Shown: piece after piece, positions 27,774-35,594 of the stretch
How positions within the stretch are numbered: the stretch's first letter is position 1
Layout: every line of letters starts with the position of its first letter
Assembly: GCA_017429695.1 (NCBI GenBank)
Contig: JAFROK010000041.1
Span: 1 to 64,000 of the forward strand
Direction: 5' to 3'
DNA: 64,000 nucleotides
Source of the DNA: Clostridia bacterium
GTDB lineage: Bacteria; Bacillota; Clostridia; Christensenellales; Aristaeellaceae
Notes under the pieces: generated by a model
The model's database searches: none
What the model saw: only the letters and a program-made list of their open reading frames with translations
What the model was told of the DNA's origin: nothing
Made by a program: the position numbers and the translations under genes

Positions 27774-27802
27774 GGGCTTCTCCCTTTTGCTCAATGGTTT
27801 TT

Positions 27803-29191
27803 TCATGATTCTGCCGTTTTATTTGCTATTAGATAGTTGTTAATTTCGATGATCATCGATTTGATATATTCTTTATATTGATCCTTTATGTCACCATTTT
27901 CATTTGCTATTCCGCTTTTTGCTGGTATATTTCTTCCCCTTTTTTCTCGAATATCTGCTTCCGGAATTGTCACAACATGATAGTCTGGGAATTCACTTTT
28001 GATCTCATCGGCATCTTTCTGTTTGTCTCCATCAAATATTGCCACAATTCTACTATATCCTAAATCTTTGAACAAAGAGATGAAAAATTTCATCTTAGGC
28101 GCACCGCCGACTCCCCATCCAAAGAAGTTCCCTCTAAACTGTAATCCCAACTGGTTTGCAATTTTGTTATAAATGACAACATCTTCTTGTCCTTCGACAA
28201 GAATTAGACTATCGTCAAGGAAAAATACTTCGCTTGCATCGAGACCTAGAACATGTGGGTTGTTAATATCTTCCAGAATTCCTTTTATCCTTTTTTTGCT
28301 TTCAGTTCCCAGACAATAACAGTTCGTATTGCAATTTTCTTTGACTACACGAATCAACTGGGCTCCTGCAGCAATCGCCGACCAACTGATAAAATAGGGT
28401 GAATGGGTACAAATAATGATCTGCAATCTGTCAGTATATTCAAGAAAAAGATCCATAAGTTTCCTTTGCACAGCCGGATGAACTGAAAGCTCAGGTTCGT
28501 CAATAATTATTGTCGTTTTGTTTTCGGCATCAAACAGCGCTGCACAGATCGTAAAGATGCTCCAGATACCATCTCCGACACCTTCACTGCTATGTGTTAT
28601 TCCTTCTTGCGTATATTTAATATAATATTGTCCGTTATCTCTTTGTTCAATCGTCCATTTGAAATCGGTTCCTAATACTCTTTGAATTATAGAGTCAAAT
28701 TGTTCTCTTTTTTCCTCAATTTGATAAATACGTATTTCAAATTGTTCAAGTACGGTATCCCTCTGATTAGGCATGGCTTGTGTATGAGTAATGTAGTAAT
28801 CTTTATTTGCTATTGCTTTCCTAAATTCAAATGAAAAGCCTCTCCGTGATTGGACTACATAATACCGTAAAGCAAAGTTGCTGCTTTTCTTAGTTGAACT
28901 ACCACCTCCTTCAACGGAGTTAATGGAGTATTCCTTATCATTCTCATCTGTTATGCTAAGTTTTACAATTCCGTTTTTCAACAAATTTCGTCTTCCTTCA
29001 GAAAACGAAGGCGCTTTATCTGCATTGAATGCTCTAATAGATTCGACAATTGTTGTCTTGCCAGAATTGTTTGCTCCAGTAATGATATTCAGTCCGCTAC
29101 CTGGACGCTGATCATCTGGCAAGGAGAATTGTATTGTTCTTTCAATGCCAAATCCTCTGAACCCAGATATTGAAATCTTTTTTATCATCAT
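27803..29191 (-). CDS. OLD-family ATPase with TOPRIM nuclease domain
   Basis: 462 residues. Walker A GANNSGKTT (39-47), an ABC-type signature SSEGVGDGIWS (201-211), Walker B IIIDEPELSVHP (228-239) and a CTHSPYF H-loop (261-267). The C-terminal TOPRIM domain shows LILVEGQEDVV (Glu334) and AIFDGDKQKDADE (Asp388, Asp390), the metal-binding set of OLD nucleases. Class 1 OLD and GajA proteins cut DNA and act against phage. No UvrD-like GajB gene is adjacent, so Gabija is not supported. Start ATG 29191 or 29188. The family assignment is firm, the defence role is likely. Confidence 0.85.
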   Translation of the reverse strand: MMIKKISISGFRGFGIERTIQFSLPDDQRPGSGLNIITGANNSGKTTIVESIRAFNADKAPSFSEGRRNLLKNGIVKLSITDENDKEYSINSVEGGGSSTKKSSNFALRYYVVQSRRGFSFEFRKAIANKDYYITHTQAMPNQRDTVLEQFEIRIYQIEEKREQFDSIIQRVLGTDFKWTIEQRDNGQYYIKYTQEGITHSSEGVGDGIWSIFTICAALFDAENKTTIIIDEPELSVHPAVQRKLMDLFLEYTDRLQIIICTHSPYFISWSAIAAGAQLIRVVKENCNTNCYCLGTESKKRIKGILEDINNPHVLGLDASEVFFLDDSLILVEGQEDVVIYNKIANQLGLQFRGNFFGWGVGGAPKMKFFISLFKDLGYSRIVAIFDGDKQKDADEIKSEFPDYHVVTIPEADIREKRGRNIPAKSGIANENGDIKDQYKEYIKSMIIEINNYLIANKTAES

Positions 29192-29268
29192 AATATTTGC
29201 TCAATCACTTCTAGCTATTCGAAGATAATTCACAAATCTGAGGTCTGTTTCCATGAGAATTCATTCCT

Positions 29269-29847
29269 TCATGGGTCAAATTCCTGGATTCCGGTCAGTT
29301 TTGTGATGGCTGGTTTGTTCCAGCGGCTATTGGGCCAGCAAAAATATTTCGTTTTTCTCTTTTTGAAAATCCGCTGGGGCTCTATGGTGTTGTCATAGAT
29401 ATGTACAATATCGCAGACATCTATCAGTTCCGGAATGAGTTTCATTGCCTTTTCAAACCGGCTTCTGATCTTCTCCTCCGGTACGCCATGTCCTCCCTGC
29501 ATCTCCCTGGTTTTAACCCGGGCTATATTGATGTTAACGTCTGCCGTCAGGACATAGAAACATCTGATGAAATAGCCTTCCCGTTTTGCTTTGATCAGTA
29601 AATCCAGATTCCTTCTGGTTGATAAAACCGTTTCAAAAGTAAAGTCGGATTTGTTTCGGATGGCTTCTTCCCGTAATGCTTCCGCCCGCTGGGCTGCTTC
29701 AAGATCCGAGCAATGGTTTGCTCGTTTAATCTCATCTGCATTGATGTATATGCCGACTGTTTTAGCCAGTCTGGTGATCGTCGACTTCCCACTCCCGTTT
29801 GGGCCTGCGAAAACAATGATTTCAGGCAGAAGCTGTTTGTCCGACAT
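29269..29847 (-). CDS. Zeta-toxin-like P-loop kinase
   Basis: About 192 residues from MSDKQLL. Walker A AGPNGSGKST (14-23) is followed by YINADEIKR, then FTFETVLSTRRNLDLL, the usual zeta-toxin arrangement where the Asp and Glu contact the sugar substrate, then RVKTREMQGGHGVPEEKIRSR. Zeta toxins phosphorylate UDP-N-acetylglucosamine and block wall synthesis; related stand-alone proteins may have other roles. The ATG at 29847 overlaps the small upstream gene by 26 bases, which suggests a toxin-antitoxin order with the antitoxin first. An in-frame start at 29901 is possible but lies deep in the partner gene. Confidence 0.8.
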   Translation of the reverse strand: MSDKQLLPEIIVFAGPNGSGKSTITRLAKTVGIYINADEIKRANHCSDLEAAQRAEALREEAIRNKSDFTFETVLSTRRNLDLLIKAKREGYFIRCFYVLTADVNINIARVKTREMQGGHGVPEEKIRSRFEKAMKLIPELIDVCDIVHIYDNTIEPQRIFKKRKTKYFCWPNSRWNKPAITKLTGIQEFDP

Positions 29848-30028
29848 ATTCTTTCCTTCCATCCGGATATTCCAGATAGGCACGCCTGGTTGCTTCGTCA
29901 TAACGCGGCTGCGGAATTCCCTGGATTGTTCTTATCTCTTCGTCAATCCGGATCGCTTCCTTGAATCGGCGAGTAATCTCTTCGTCCGATAGTCCGCACG
30001 TATAGTCAAGCTGGTTTTTTTCCGGCAT
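29822..30028 (-). CDS. Small protein, probable antitoxin partner of zeta-like kinase
   Basis: 68 residues, charged, helical, with ITRRFKEAIRIDEEIR and then RYDEATRRAYLEYPDGRKEYV, a short beta-like end. A GAGGACGACCAAC ribosome site precedes the ATG. It is not similar in any way I can see to the epsilon antitoxin. The position, size and overlap with the kinase gene are the evidence for a paired function. Such small partners are widespread next to zeta-like kinases in Clostridia. Confidence 0.65.
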   Translation of the reverse strand: MPEKNQLDYTCGLSDEEITRRFKEAIRIDEEIRTIQGIPQPRYDEATRRAYLEYPDGRKEYVGQTASA

Positions 30029-30052
30029 GTTGGTCGTCCTCGTTTCCTTAAC

Positions 30053-30248
30053 TTATGAATCTTCCTGGAGAAAATCCGGCAGCCATGGCTCTAATTCCTG
30101 AATAAGTTTATATACTTTCGTGCAGGGATTGCATTTGGAAGGCAGTGTCCTGTCATCGTATTCTCTGTCTATTTTTTCTGCATTCCTGACAGCGTTTTTG
30201 AGACCGCCGTTCTGCTTTTCTTCTTTTATAGAGATCGTGTGAACCCAT
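30053..30248 (-). pseudogene. RloB/AbiLii-type gene reduced to its two ends
   Basis: The ATG at 30248 overlaps the stop region of the RloA-like gene (TGAACATGG), the usual coupling. It reads MGSHDLYKRRKAERRSQKR, a clear RloB N-terminus. The frame then closes. From about 30,190 to the TAA at 30053 a different frame reads NAVRNAEKIDREY, then SKCNPCTKVYKLIQELE, which matches how RloB proteins end. The 150 or so residues between, with the TOPRIM-like core, are gone. So an internal deletion with frameshift removed the second component of an RloAB/AbiL-like pair. Confidence 0.7.
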
Positions 30249-30250
30249 GT

Positions 30251-31462
30251 TCAGGCCTCCGTAAATGAGAAGTCTTTCAGAATAGGTATCGCGCCGTAAA
30301 CGCCACCAAGATAATCTTTCTCAAAGGATCTGTCATTTCGAACTTTGAATTCCGATAGGGAAAACAAGGATGATTCTCCCCGGTCGTTTTTTTCTACAAA
30401 CCAAATCTGATCTCGTCTCATATAGCTCTTATCAAGTAGACAAGTATCATGTGTTGTATAAATCAGTTGTCCGGATTCCGTTCCGTCATAGAATCGGTCA
30501 ATCAGGTATTTCTGCAATAATGGATGCAGTTTCGTGTTGAACTCATCAATAATAATCCCTTTATTGAAGGTTGCTGCCATTTTCATAACAGTATAAAGGG
30601 AAATTGCTTTGATGGTACCAGCAGATTCCAAACTCATATGAAAACGTTGTTTTTCGTTCTTTTCATTAAGATGGAACAGGAAAATCTCATATTTGCGATT
30701 GTTTTGATTCTGAATGACTTCAATGTCTACGATCCCTACATCGATTGCCTTGATAAATGCAAGTAATTGAAGCTTCTCTTCTTCATTGAAAACATATTGG
30801 CAATAACGATCAAGCAATTTTTGTTCCATTGTTTCCGAGGAATCTATTGGTAAAATACCAATCATATTGCTTATTGCAGATTTGAATACCTGGTTTTTCA
30901 GGTTCAGGCTGCTAAAAAAGGATAACGCCAGAACATCTTTGTCAATAGCGTCTTTATATTTCTCACATGCCTGTTTTACGCTGGCTCCCAGATCAATCTG
31001 CTGCTGTTTTCTTTCGAAGATTTTTGTGGTGTATGAATTTTTTGAGCTTCTTTTATATAGCCATTCTTCTTTGATTTCATCCTGGTTATACACAAACCCG
31101 TATTGGTATTCTTTGCCTTCTTCCCTCACAACTGCTTCAAATTCAGTGTCTCCGTTCTTGCTCTTGCTGTTCAGAAAAAACGGAAAATAATTCTCTTCCA
31201 GAACGGATTCTTGTTCATTTTCCTTATTGTTATTTTGAAAAGAATTTTGGATTATATTCCTGAAATTGCTATACGCTCCGACAAAATTGGATTTTCCGCT
31301 GGCATTGGCCCCGTATATGGAAGCAACTTTGATCAGATCGTCTTTATCATCCTGAATGATGAGGTTATAAGGGTGTTCCTTGTATGATTTCACGGCTCGC
31401 ATGTCAAGAATCGCTTCATCTTTGAATGATGAAAAATTTTTGCACCGGAACCATACCAGCAC
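30251..31462 (-). CDS. RloA/AbiLi-type AAA ATPase
   Basis: 403 residues from GTG 31462, chosen because AAGGAGG lies 8 bases before it; an ATG at 31507 has no ribosome site and adds 15 residues. WFRCKNFSSFKDEAIL is the family start, Walker A is IYGANASGKSN (residues 49-59), Walker B GIIIDEFNTKLHP, and the end GGVYGAIPILKDF is typical of the ATPase that pairs with RloB. In lactococcal AbiL the pair causes abortive phage infection. Its partner here is destroyed, so activity is doubtful. First gene of the leftward defence transcript. Confidence 0.85.
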   Translation of the reverse strand: MLVWFRCKNFSSFKDEAILDMRAVKSYKEHPYNLIIQDDKDDLIKVASIYGANASGKSNFVGAYSNFRNIIQNSFQNNNKENEQESVLEENYFPFFLNSKSKNGDTEFEAVVREEGKEYQYGFVYNQDEIKEEWLYKRSSKNSYTTKIFERKQQQIDLGASVKQACEKYKDAIDKDVLALSFFSSLNLKNQVFKSAISNMIGILPIDSSETMEQKLLDRYCQYVFNEEEKLQLLAFIKAIDVGIVDIEVIQNQNNRKYEIFLFHLNEKNEKQRFHMSLESAGTIKAISLYTVMKMAATFNKGIIIDEFNTKLHPLLQKYLIDRFYDGTESGQLIYTTHDTCLLDKSYMRRDQIWFVEKNDRGESSLFSLSEFKVRNDRSFEKDYLGGVYGAIPILKDFSFTEA

Positions 31463-31526
31463 AGCCCGTTCCTCCTTGCCTTTATCTCTATAATATAATC
31501 TCAGCATTTTTATGGCGACAATGTGT

Positions 31527-31554
31527 ATAATACCACGTATTGTTGTAATGTCAA
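31527..31554 (-). promoter_or_regulatory. Promoter for the rloA-like operon
   Basis: On the minus strand TTGACA (31549-31554), a 16-base spacer and TATTAT (31527-31532). Transcription would begin near 31,519 and run leftward, giving a leader of about 57 bases to the GTG start at 31462. Consensus -35, near-consensus -10. Confidence 0.65.
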
Positions 31555-31593
31555 CTCATTTTGTGATATTTTCTCGTTTTTATGTTTTTTGTA

Positions 31594-31622
31594 TTGTTTT
31601 TTCTTGCTGTTTTGTGTATAAT
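31594..31622 (+). promoter_or_regulatory. Promoter for the DUF2188 gene
   Basis: TTGTTT (31594-31599), 17 bases and TATAAT (31617-31622), pointing rightward and divergent from the ATPase promoter. The leader to the ATG at 31777 would be about 148 bases and contains an imperfect inverted repeat. Confidence 0.55.
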
Positions 31623-31776
31623 CTCCAACTGAAAAGGGATAGCGCACTTGCCCTGCGTCTATCCCTACCGGAACACGGTTGTAACCGGTCCTTGATGTGA
31701 AAATCACGTTGTTATACTAGCGAATGAATTATCTTCTGTCAAGGTTCAAAATCAACCAGGAAGGAGATAATGAAGT

Positions 31777-31998
31777 ATGCCGAATCAGCACGTTACGCCT
31801 CATCCGAAAGGCGGATGGCAGGTAAAACGCGAAGGTGCTCGCCGAGCTACTGTAAGGACAAACACCCAGTCTGAGGCAATTGATATCGCCCGTTCGATAT
31901 CAAGGAATCAAAAAGCTGAGCTTTTCGTCCATGGCCGGAACAGTCAGATTCGTGAGCGTGATTCTCATGGACATGATCCTTATCCGCCAAGAGGATAA
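31777..31998 (+). CDS. DUF2188 domain protein
   Basis: 73 residues matching DUF2188: HVTPHPKGGWQVKREGARRA, then TQSEAIDIARSISRNQKAEL, and the ending IRERDSHGHDPYPPRG. A GGAAGGAGAT ribosome site is 9 bases before the ATG. The domain is common in phage-related and accessory regions; no biochemical role is known to me. Followed by a strong hairpin terminator. Confidence 0.9.
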   Translation: MPNQHVTPHPKGGWQVKREGARRATVRTNTQSEAIDIARSISRNQKAELFVHGRNSQIRERDSHGHDPYPPRG

Positions 31999-32009
31999 AG
32001 TTCATTCCG

Positions 32010-32037
32010 TGCTCTGCCATAAGGCAGAGCATTTTTT
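32010..32037 (+). terminator. Intrinsic terminator after DUF2188 gene
   Basis: TGCTCTGCC (32010-32018), ATAA loop, GGCAGAGCA (32023-32031), then six T. Perfect 9-bp stem. The superoxide reductase stop codon on the other strand lies at its edge, so it may partly serve both genes. Confidence 0.85.
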
Positions 32038-32374
32038 ATGCCTTTGCCATCCAAAGGCCATGCAGATTGCAGTATTCATAGGCTGCAATTACCGGTTCGG
32101 TGACGGCGAAGTCGGCCTCGGGAGCTTCGCCTGGCTTCAGGTGATGAACCTGGTAGCCGGTGGCGGTTTCCAGGACAATGAACTGGATGTAGTGGGCTTC
32201 AATCATCGGGTGAGCAACTGAGCCGACTTTGACAGTGACAGTTTCGCCTTTGTGGGATATTTCGGGAACATGCTTTTCATAGGCACCGTCAGTGGTGTTG
32301 GCGGTCAGTTCTTCGCCTACTGTGAGGGTTTTGTCACTAATAACGATCTGGTCATCGATTTTGTAGAATTTCAT
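32036..32374 (-). CDS. Superoxide reductase (desulfoferrodoxin C-terminal/neelaredoxin type)
   Basis: 112 residues, only the iron centre II domain. Ligands are visible: EKHVP (His35), SVAHPM (His55), HYIQF (His61), and CNLHGLW (Cys102, His105), the four-His one-Cys site, with Glu33 and Lys34 of the conserved Glu-Lys-His at the start. It reduces superoxide to peroxide in the cytoplasm of anaerobes. The N-terminal desulforedoxin domain is absent, which is normal for class II enzymes. A GAGGAGGAACCTGA ribosome site sits in the former C-terminal codons of the upstream gene. Confidence 0.92.
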   Translation of the reverse strand: MKFYKIDDQIVISDKTLTVGEELTANTTDGAYEKHVPEISHKGETVTVKVGSVAHPMIEAHYIQFIVLETATGYQVHHLKPGEAPEADFAVTEPVIAAYEYCNLHGLWMAKA

Positions 32375-32451
32375 TCAGGTTCCTCCTCGCTGTTTTGGTC
32401 TGTTTCCGGCTTGTTGTCGGGTGTGTCTTCTTTATCTTCGTCTGTTGCTTC

Positions 32452-33816
32452 TTATTCGTTCTCCGCTTCTTTTTCGTCTTCTGCGTCTTTTTTGTCTTTC
32501 TCTTTTTCTTCTCTTTCTGCTTCTTGTTTGTTTTCCGTTCCTTGCTTTTGCTCAGATTTGGGTCTAAGCCATAGTTCCTGGAGCCGCCAGGCGGTGAATG
32601 TGCAGTCGTAGGCGCTGAGGAGAATGGCCATGTCGCCGTAGGTGGTGCCGGTATTGGCTTTACCTTCAGCGGGTTCCTCCGCCAGGTCCAGGTAGGGGAA
32701 TGTTTCCGCCTCCCAGAAGAATTTCCGGATGGTATTAAGGAGTTCGTTGATCTTGCGCGTCTGGTACAGCGTCAGGTATTTGTCCGGTCTCTTCTTGGCC
32801 TGTTCTTCAATCGTGTACCGGTAACGGTCCAGGAGGTTTTCCATAAACACGATCCGGTCATGGTCGTGCTTGACTTGTCTTTCTTCCTGCTCTTCCAGCT
32901 GTCGCTGAATTTCAGGATCCAGTTCGTCTTCGTTCAGATCGTGGGACATCTGGGGGCTCTCCTCGGTGTCTGTATTCAGGAACGGATGTTTGCTCCGCTC
33001 GATCTGTTGTTTTTGTTCCAGCTGTTTCACCATCTCCGCTAACAACTGTTTGGGAATTTTGATTGGAGCGGTTTTCTTCGGCTTCTTTGTCGCTGCTGTG
33101 CCTGTTGTGGCGTTTGTTGTTTTCTTCTTTGCTTCGGTGTCTGTTGCAGTGCTTTCTGTTTTGTTTGCTCCGGTAGTTGCTGCTCTGTCTGGATTTGTAT
33201 TTTCTGTTGTTGCTGTCTTTTTGGGTCCTGTCTTTGTTGTATCTGCTGTTTTGTTTGGGTTTGTATTTGTCGCCGTGTTTGCTTTTGGGTTGTCTGTTGC
33301 GTTGGTTGTTTGGTTGGTCGTTGTTTTGGCTATTGTTTTGGCTGTTACGTTTGCCTCTGGTTTTTGAGGTTTGGGTTCTGGGGGTTCCGGGCCGTTCTCA
33401 CCTTCCAGTTGGATGGCTTTAACCAGATTACCTTTGGTGTCGAAGTATTCGTGGTAATTTTCGTTGGCCATCATCATTCCGCGGTAGATGCCGCTGATGT
33501 CCACGCCGATCGTTACCCGGCGGTTGCGGGTCTGTTTCTTTTCCTTGTCGTACCAGCGGGCCAGGATCAGTTCGATGTAAGTTGTGCCGTTGGACTGCTT
33601 CCGGGTGATCCGGCCTTCGATATTCGGGATTTTAGCAATGACGTTGTGTCCCTGCCGGAACTCGTTAACTTCCAGCACGTCCGGATCGAAGAAGTCCGGA
33701 TCGACTTGATATTGGTCATGCGGGTCTTTTGGCAACTGGGTGGAGTCGCGCTTGGCGGGGATGGAGTCGTACCAGTTGAATGGCCTGTTTGGATCACGGA
33801 TGATTCGGATGGGCAT
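32452..33816 (-). CDS. Thr/Lys/Asn-rich low-complexity protein, function unknown, probably truncated by a stop
   Basis: 454 residues. Residues 1-135 form a folded domain with GRITRKQSNGTTYIELIL and RNRRVTIGVDISGI; this loosely resembles arm-like N-terminal parts of some transposases. Residues 145-250 are low complexity with repeated Thr, Asn, Lys and Ala. The region 255-430 is helical with an acidic stretch and a compact end (YGDMAILLSAYDCTFTAWRLQELW). The tail is a Lys/Glu run. After its TAA the same frame stays open for 26 acidic codons to a TGA at 32371 that overlaps the next ATG by 4 bases, the layout of an intact operon, so TAA at 32452 looks acquired. I do not recognise the family. Confidence 0.6.
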   Translation of the reverse strand: MPIRIIRDPNRPFNWYDSIPAKRDSTQLPKDPHDQYQVDPDFFDPDVLEVNEFRQGHNVIAKIPNIEGRITRKQSNGTTYIELILARWYDKEKKQTRNRRVTIGVDISGIYRGMMMANENYHEYFDTKGNLVKAIQLEGENGPEPPEPKPQKPEANVTAKTIAKTTTNQTTNATDNPKANTATNTNPNKTADTTKTGPKKTATTENTNPDRAATTGANKTESTATDTEAKKKTTNATTGTAATKKPKKTAPIKIPKQLLAEMVKQLEQKQQIERSKHPFLNTDTEESPQMSHDLNEDELDPEIQRQLEEQEERQVKHDHDRIVFMENLLDRYRYTIEEQAKKRPDKYLTLYQTRKINELLNTIRKFFWEAETFPYLDLAEEPAEGKANTGTTYGDMAILLSAYDCTFTAWRLQELWLRPKSEQKQGTENKQEAEREEKEKDKKDAEDEKEAENE

Positions 33817-34159
33817 CGGTTTCTGTCTCCCGGGGTGGTCGAGTCACAAGTCACACGAGTCACAGAGTTTTTTGGTTTTTGGGGGCGTCGTTATTGGTGT
33901 AATACCAGGAAGAAGGGGAAGCTCGATCAGCGGTCGTTCACCTGTGAGGGGTTCGTAAAACATGGAGAATAGAAGGCCTATTTTCTCGGATACAGCTACC
34001 GTGATCTCCTGTGATGGTTTGTTTGCTTTACCCTTCTTTTCTGTGGGCCATTAATAGAATGTTTCAAGCTTGCTCCTTCGCCTTTATTCTCAAATCTGCC
34101 GGTTGCGCTCATTTCTGGGAGTATTGCTTCAGCAAAGCCTTAATGACATTGTACTTCTT
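33817..34159. other. Gene-free stretch with a repeat copy and direct GTCACA repeats
   Basis: About 340 bases lacking a convincing gene. It holds GAGTCACA-type units at 33,840-33,866 (three close copies), the second copy of the 70-base repeat at 34,013-34,085, and no clear promoter. A minus-strand 39-codon frame from an ATG near 34,120 runs through the repeat but is not supported as a gene. Confidence 0.5.
34013..34085. repeat. Short dispersed repeat, copy 2
   Basis: Same orientation and about 80 percent the same as 82-152 by eye. The minus-strand frame keeps SLKHSINGPQKRRVKQTNHH, close to the other copy, which suggests that it once was, or is copied from, a coding end. Together the copies bracket the AT-rich 34-kb block. 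Confidence 0.65.
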
Positions 34160-35533
34160 CTAACACAACTCCAAAGAAGCCAATAATGCTTCCCCTACAG
34201 TCTGAGATATGGCCGTCTGCGGTACGCACACTGCATAAGTCGTATGAAGGAATACATCCTGGTAATCTATCCCTTTTTGTGTAACCCCATCAATCTGTCT
34301 TCTTGTTTCTCGTTCGTTTGATTCGTGTATTTCGTCCGCAAGATCATATGTATTAATGGTCAAATGATTCTGCAAGAATGTCATACATTGACCAATAAAG
34401 GTTTCATCGTTGGCACTAAACACATCGGAAAGACTATCTTGATCAGTCAACCACAATGAAAATCTGTCCGGCATCTTCATCTTGACCGCCATTAGAAACG
34501 CTATGAAAGCGTAGCTTGCAGAAAGGTCTACATTTCTGTGTGCACTAAATGCTATGTTCCATATTTTATTCGTTCTTTGAACAAGCCAAGGTGACTCCCG
34601 CGGCGTCAAGCTGAATGTCTTACGGATTTCATTGATATAACTGAAAAACTCATCTTTTTTGACTGTTGCCTTTGGATAGGAAAACTGAATCAATTCCCGA
34701 ATATTTGGTACAGACAGGTGCATGAAATGATCAAAGAACTTCAGGAAGTAACCGCCTGCATCCATTCCATGACCATAGTAAGTTTCAACCGTGTGAGCAA
34801 GCTGGCTCATATCTGTGGCGAAGATGAAAACCACATTGGGTATATTGAAATAATGCTTGATGCATTCCAGGGTTTGAATGGCGAACGTCGGTTTGCAGCG
34901 ATCCAACTCATCAATGAAGATGAAGAGTTTGCCACAAGCGCCAGCTAGATCAGATACTGCTTTATGGAAAACTTCCCTCTTTTCCTGATCTGCAAGATAC
35001 GCCTTACCAAGCTCCTCCGGTTCGTTACCTTCAAGAAGATGAAAAGCTGCGTCTGTGGTGGCACCTGCCATTCCACCTACACCTGTTGCAAACATTTCAT
35101 CTCTGGTACCGCGATAGCAAAGATACGATGTTATGATCCCAACGCCCGCAGATACCATTGCTTTCATCTTTTCCTTGAAGCCCTCACCCCAGCCATCTGT
35201 CTCATTGGCCTTCGCAGAAAGGCTTCCACAAATCGCATAAATCAACGGAGTTAATGCGTCAGAGTTGTAATCTTTCTCCCATGCATTGTAATAGACACAT
35301 TCGCTGGAAACATTCTTAAATTCAGAATAAGGACTATCATCTTTCTCCAGTTCATTTATCCACATCTTGAGCAATGTCGTTTTACCCATGCCCCACGGCG
35401 CATCAATGTCGATTACACAGGCTCCGCGCTCTGGTCTATGCATCTCTATCAATTTCATCGCCTTTTGAACGAAATCTATACGATGAAAGACATCATCGGT
35501 TTCAAACAAGGCGTTTTCGTTCACTATGTCCAT
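34160..35533 (-). CDS. KAP family P-loop NTPase
   Basis: 457 residues from ATG 35533 (MDIVNENALF), with AGAGGAAC as ribosome site; an upstream GTG-type start at 35548 is less likely. Walker A IDAPWGMGKTTLL (about residues 43-55), then YYNAWEKDY, an insert with a hydrophobic hairpin (VSAGVGIITSYLC and GVGGMAGATT), and Walker B LFIFIDELDRCKP with FATD sensor. These are the hallmarks of KAP NTPases, with the inserted membrane segments anchoring the domain at the inner face. KAP proteins are frequent in phage-defence islands. It lies 62 bases after dapA on the same strand. Confidence 0.85.
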   Translation of the reverse strand: MDIVNENALFETDDVFHRIDFVQKAMKLIEMHRPERGACVIDIDAPWGMGKTTLLKMWINELEKDDSPYSEFKNVSSECVYYNAWEKDYNSDALTPLIYAICGSLSAKANETDGWGEGFKEKMKAMVSAGVGIITSYLCYRGTRDEMFATGVGGMAGATTDAAFHLLEGNEPEELGKAYLADQEKREVFHKAVSDLAGACGKLFIFIDELDRCKPTFAIQTLECIKHYFNIPNVVFIFATDMSQLAHTVETYYGHGMDAGGYFLKFFDHFMHLSVPNIRELIQFSYPKATVKKDEFFSYINEIRKTFSLTPRESPWLVQRTNKIWNIAFSAHRNVDLSASYAFIAFLMAVKMKMPDRFSLWLTDQDSLSDVFSANDETFIGQCMTFLQNHLTINTYDLADEIHESNERETRRQIDGVTQKGIDYQDVFLHTTYAVCVPQTAISQTVGEALLASLELC

Positions 35534-35546
35534 AGTTCCTCTACCC

Positions 35547-35565
35547 ACTCCCTTAGCAGGGGAGT
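35547..35565 (-). promoter_or_regulatory. Hairpin between dapA and the KAP gene
   Basis: ACTCCC (35547-35552) and GGGAGT (35560-35565) pair with a 7-base loop. No T run follows, so it is not a standard terminator; it lies just before the KAP ribosome site and might affect its translation or mRNA ends. Confidence 0.3.
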
Positions 35566-35594
35566 CCTTTATGCCGCTTGGGTACTTCTCCTTT

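Noticed and set aside
27803-30028. Gabija system (GajA + GajB)
   Set aside because: The ATPase-TOPRIM protein fits GajA/OLD, but no UvrD-like helicase gene follows or precedes it.
31510-31707. Minus-strand 65-residue frame upstream of the RloA-like gene
   Set aside because: Covers the divergent promoter region, no ribosome site, Lys/Asn-rich composition only from AT-rich DNA.
33310-33972. Plus-strand 220-residue frame
   Set aside because: Antisense to the Thr-rich protein gene; Phe/Val-rich composition is the mirror of its Lys/Thr codons.
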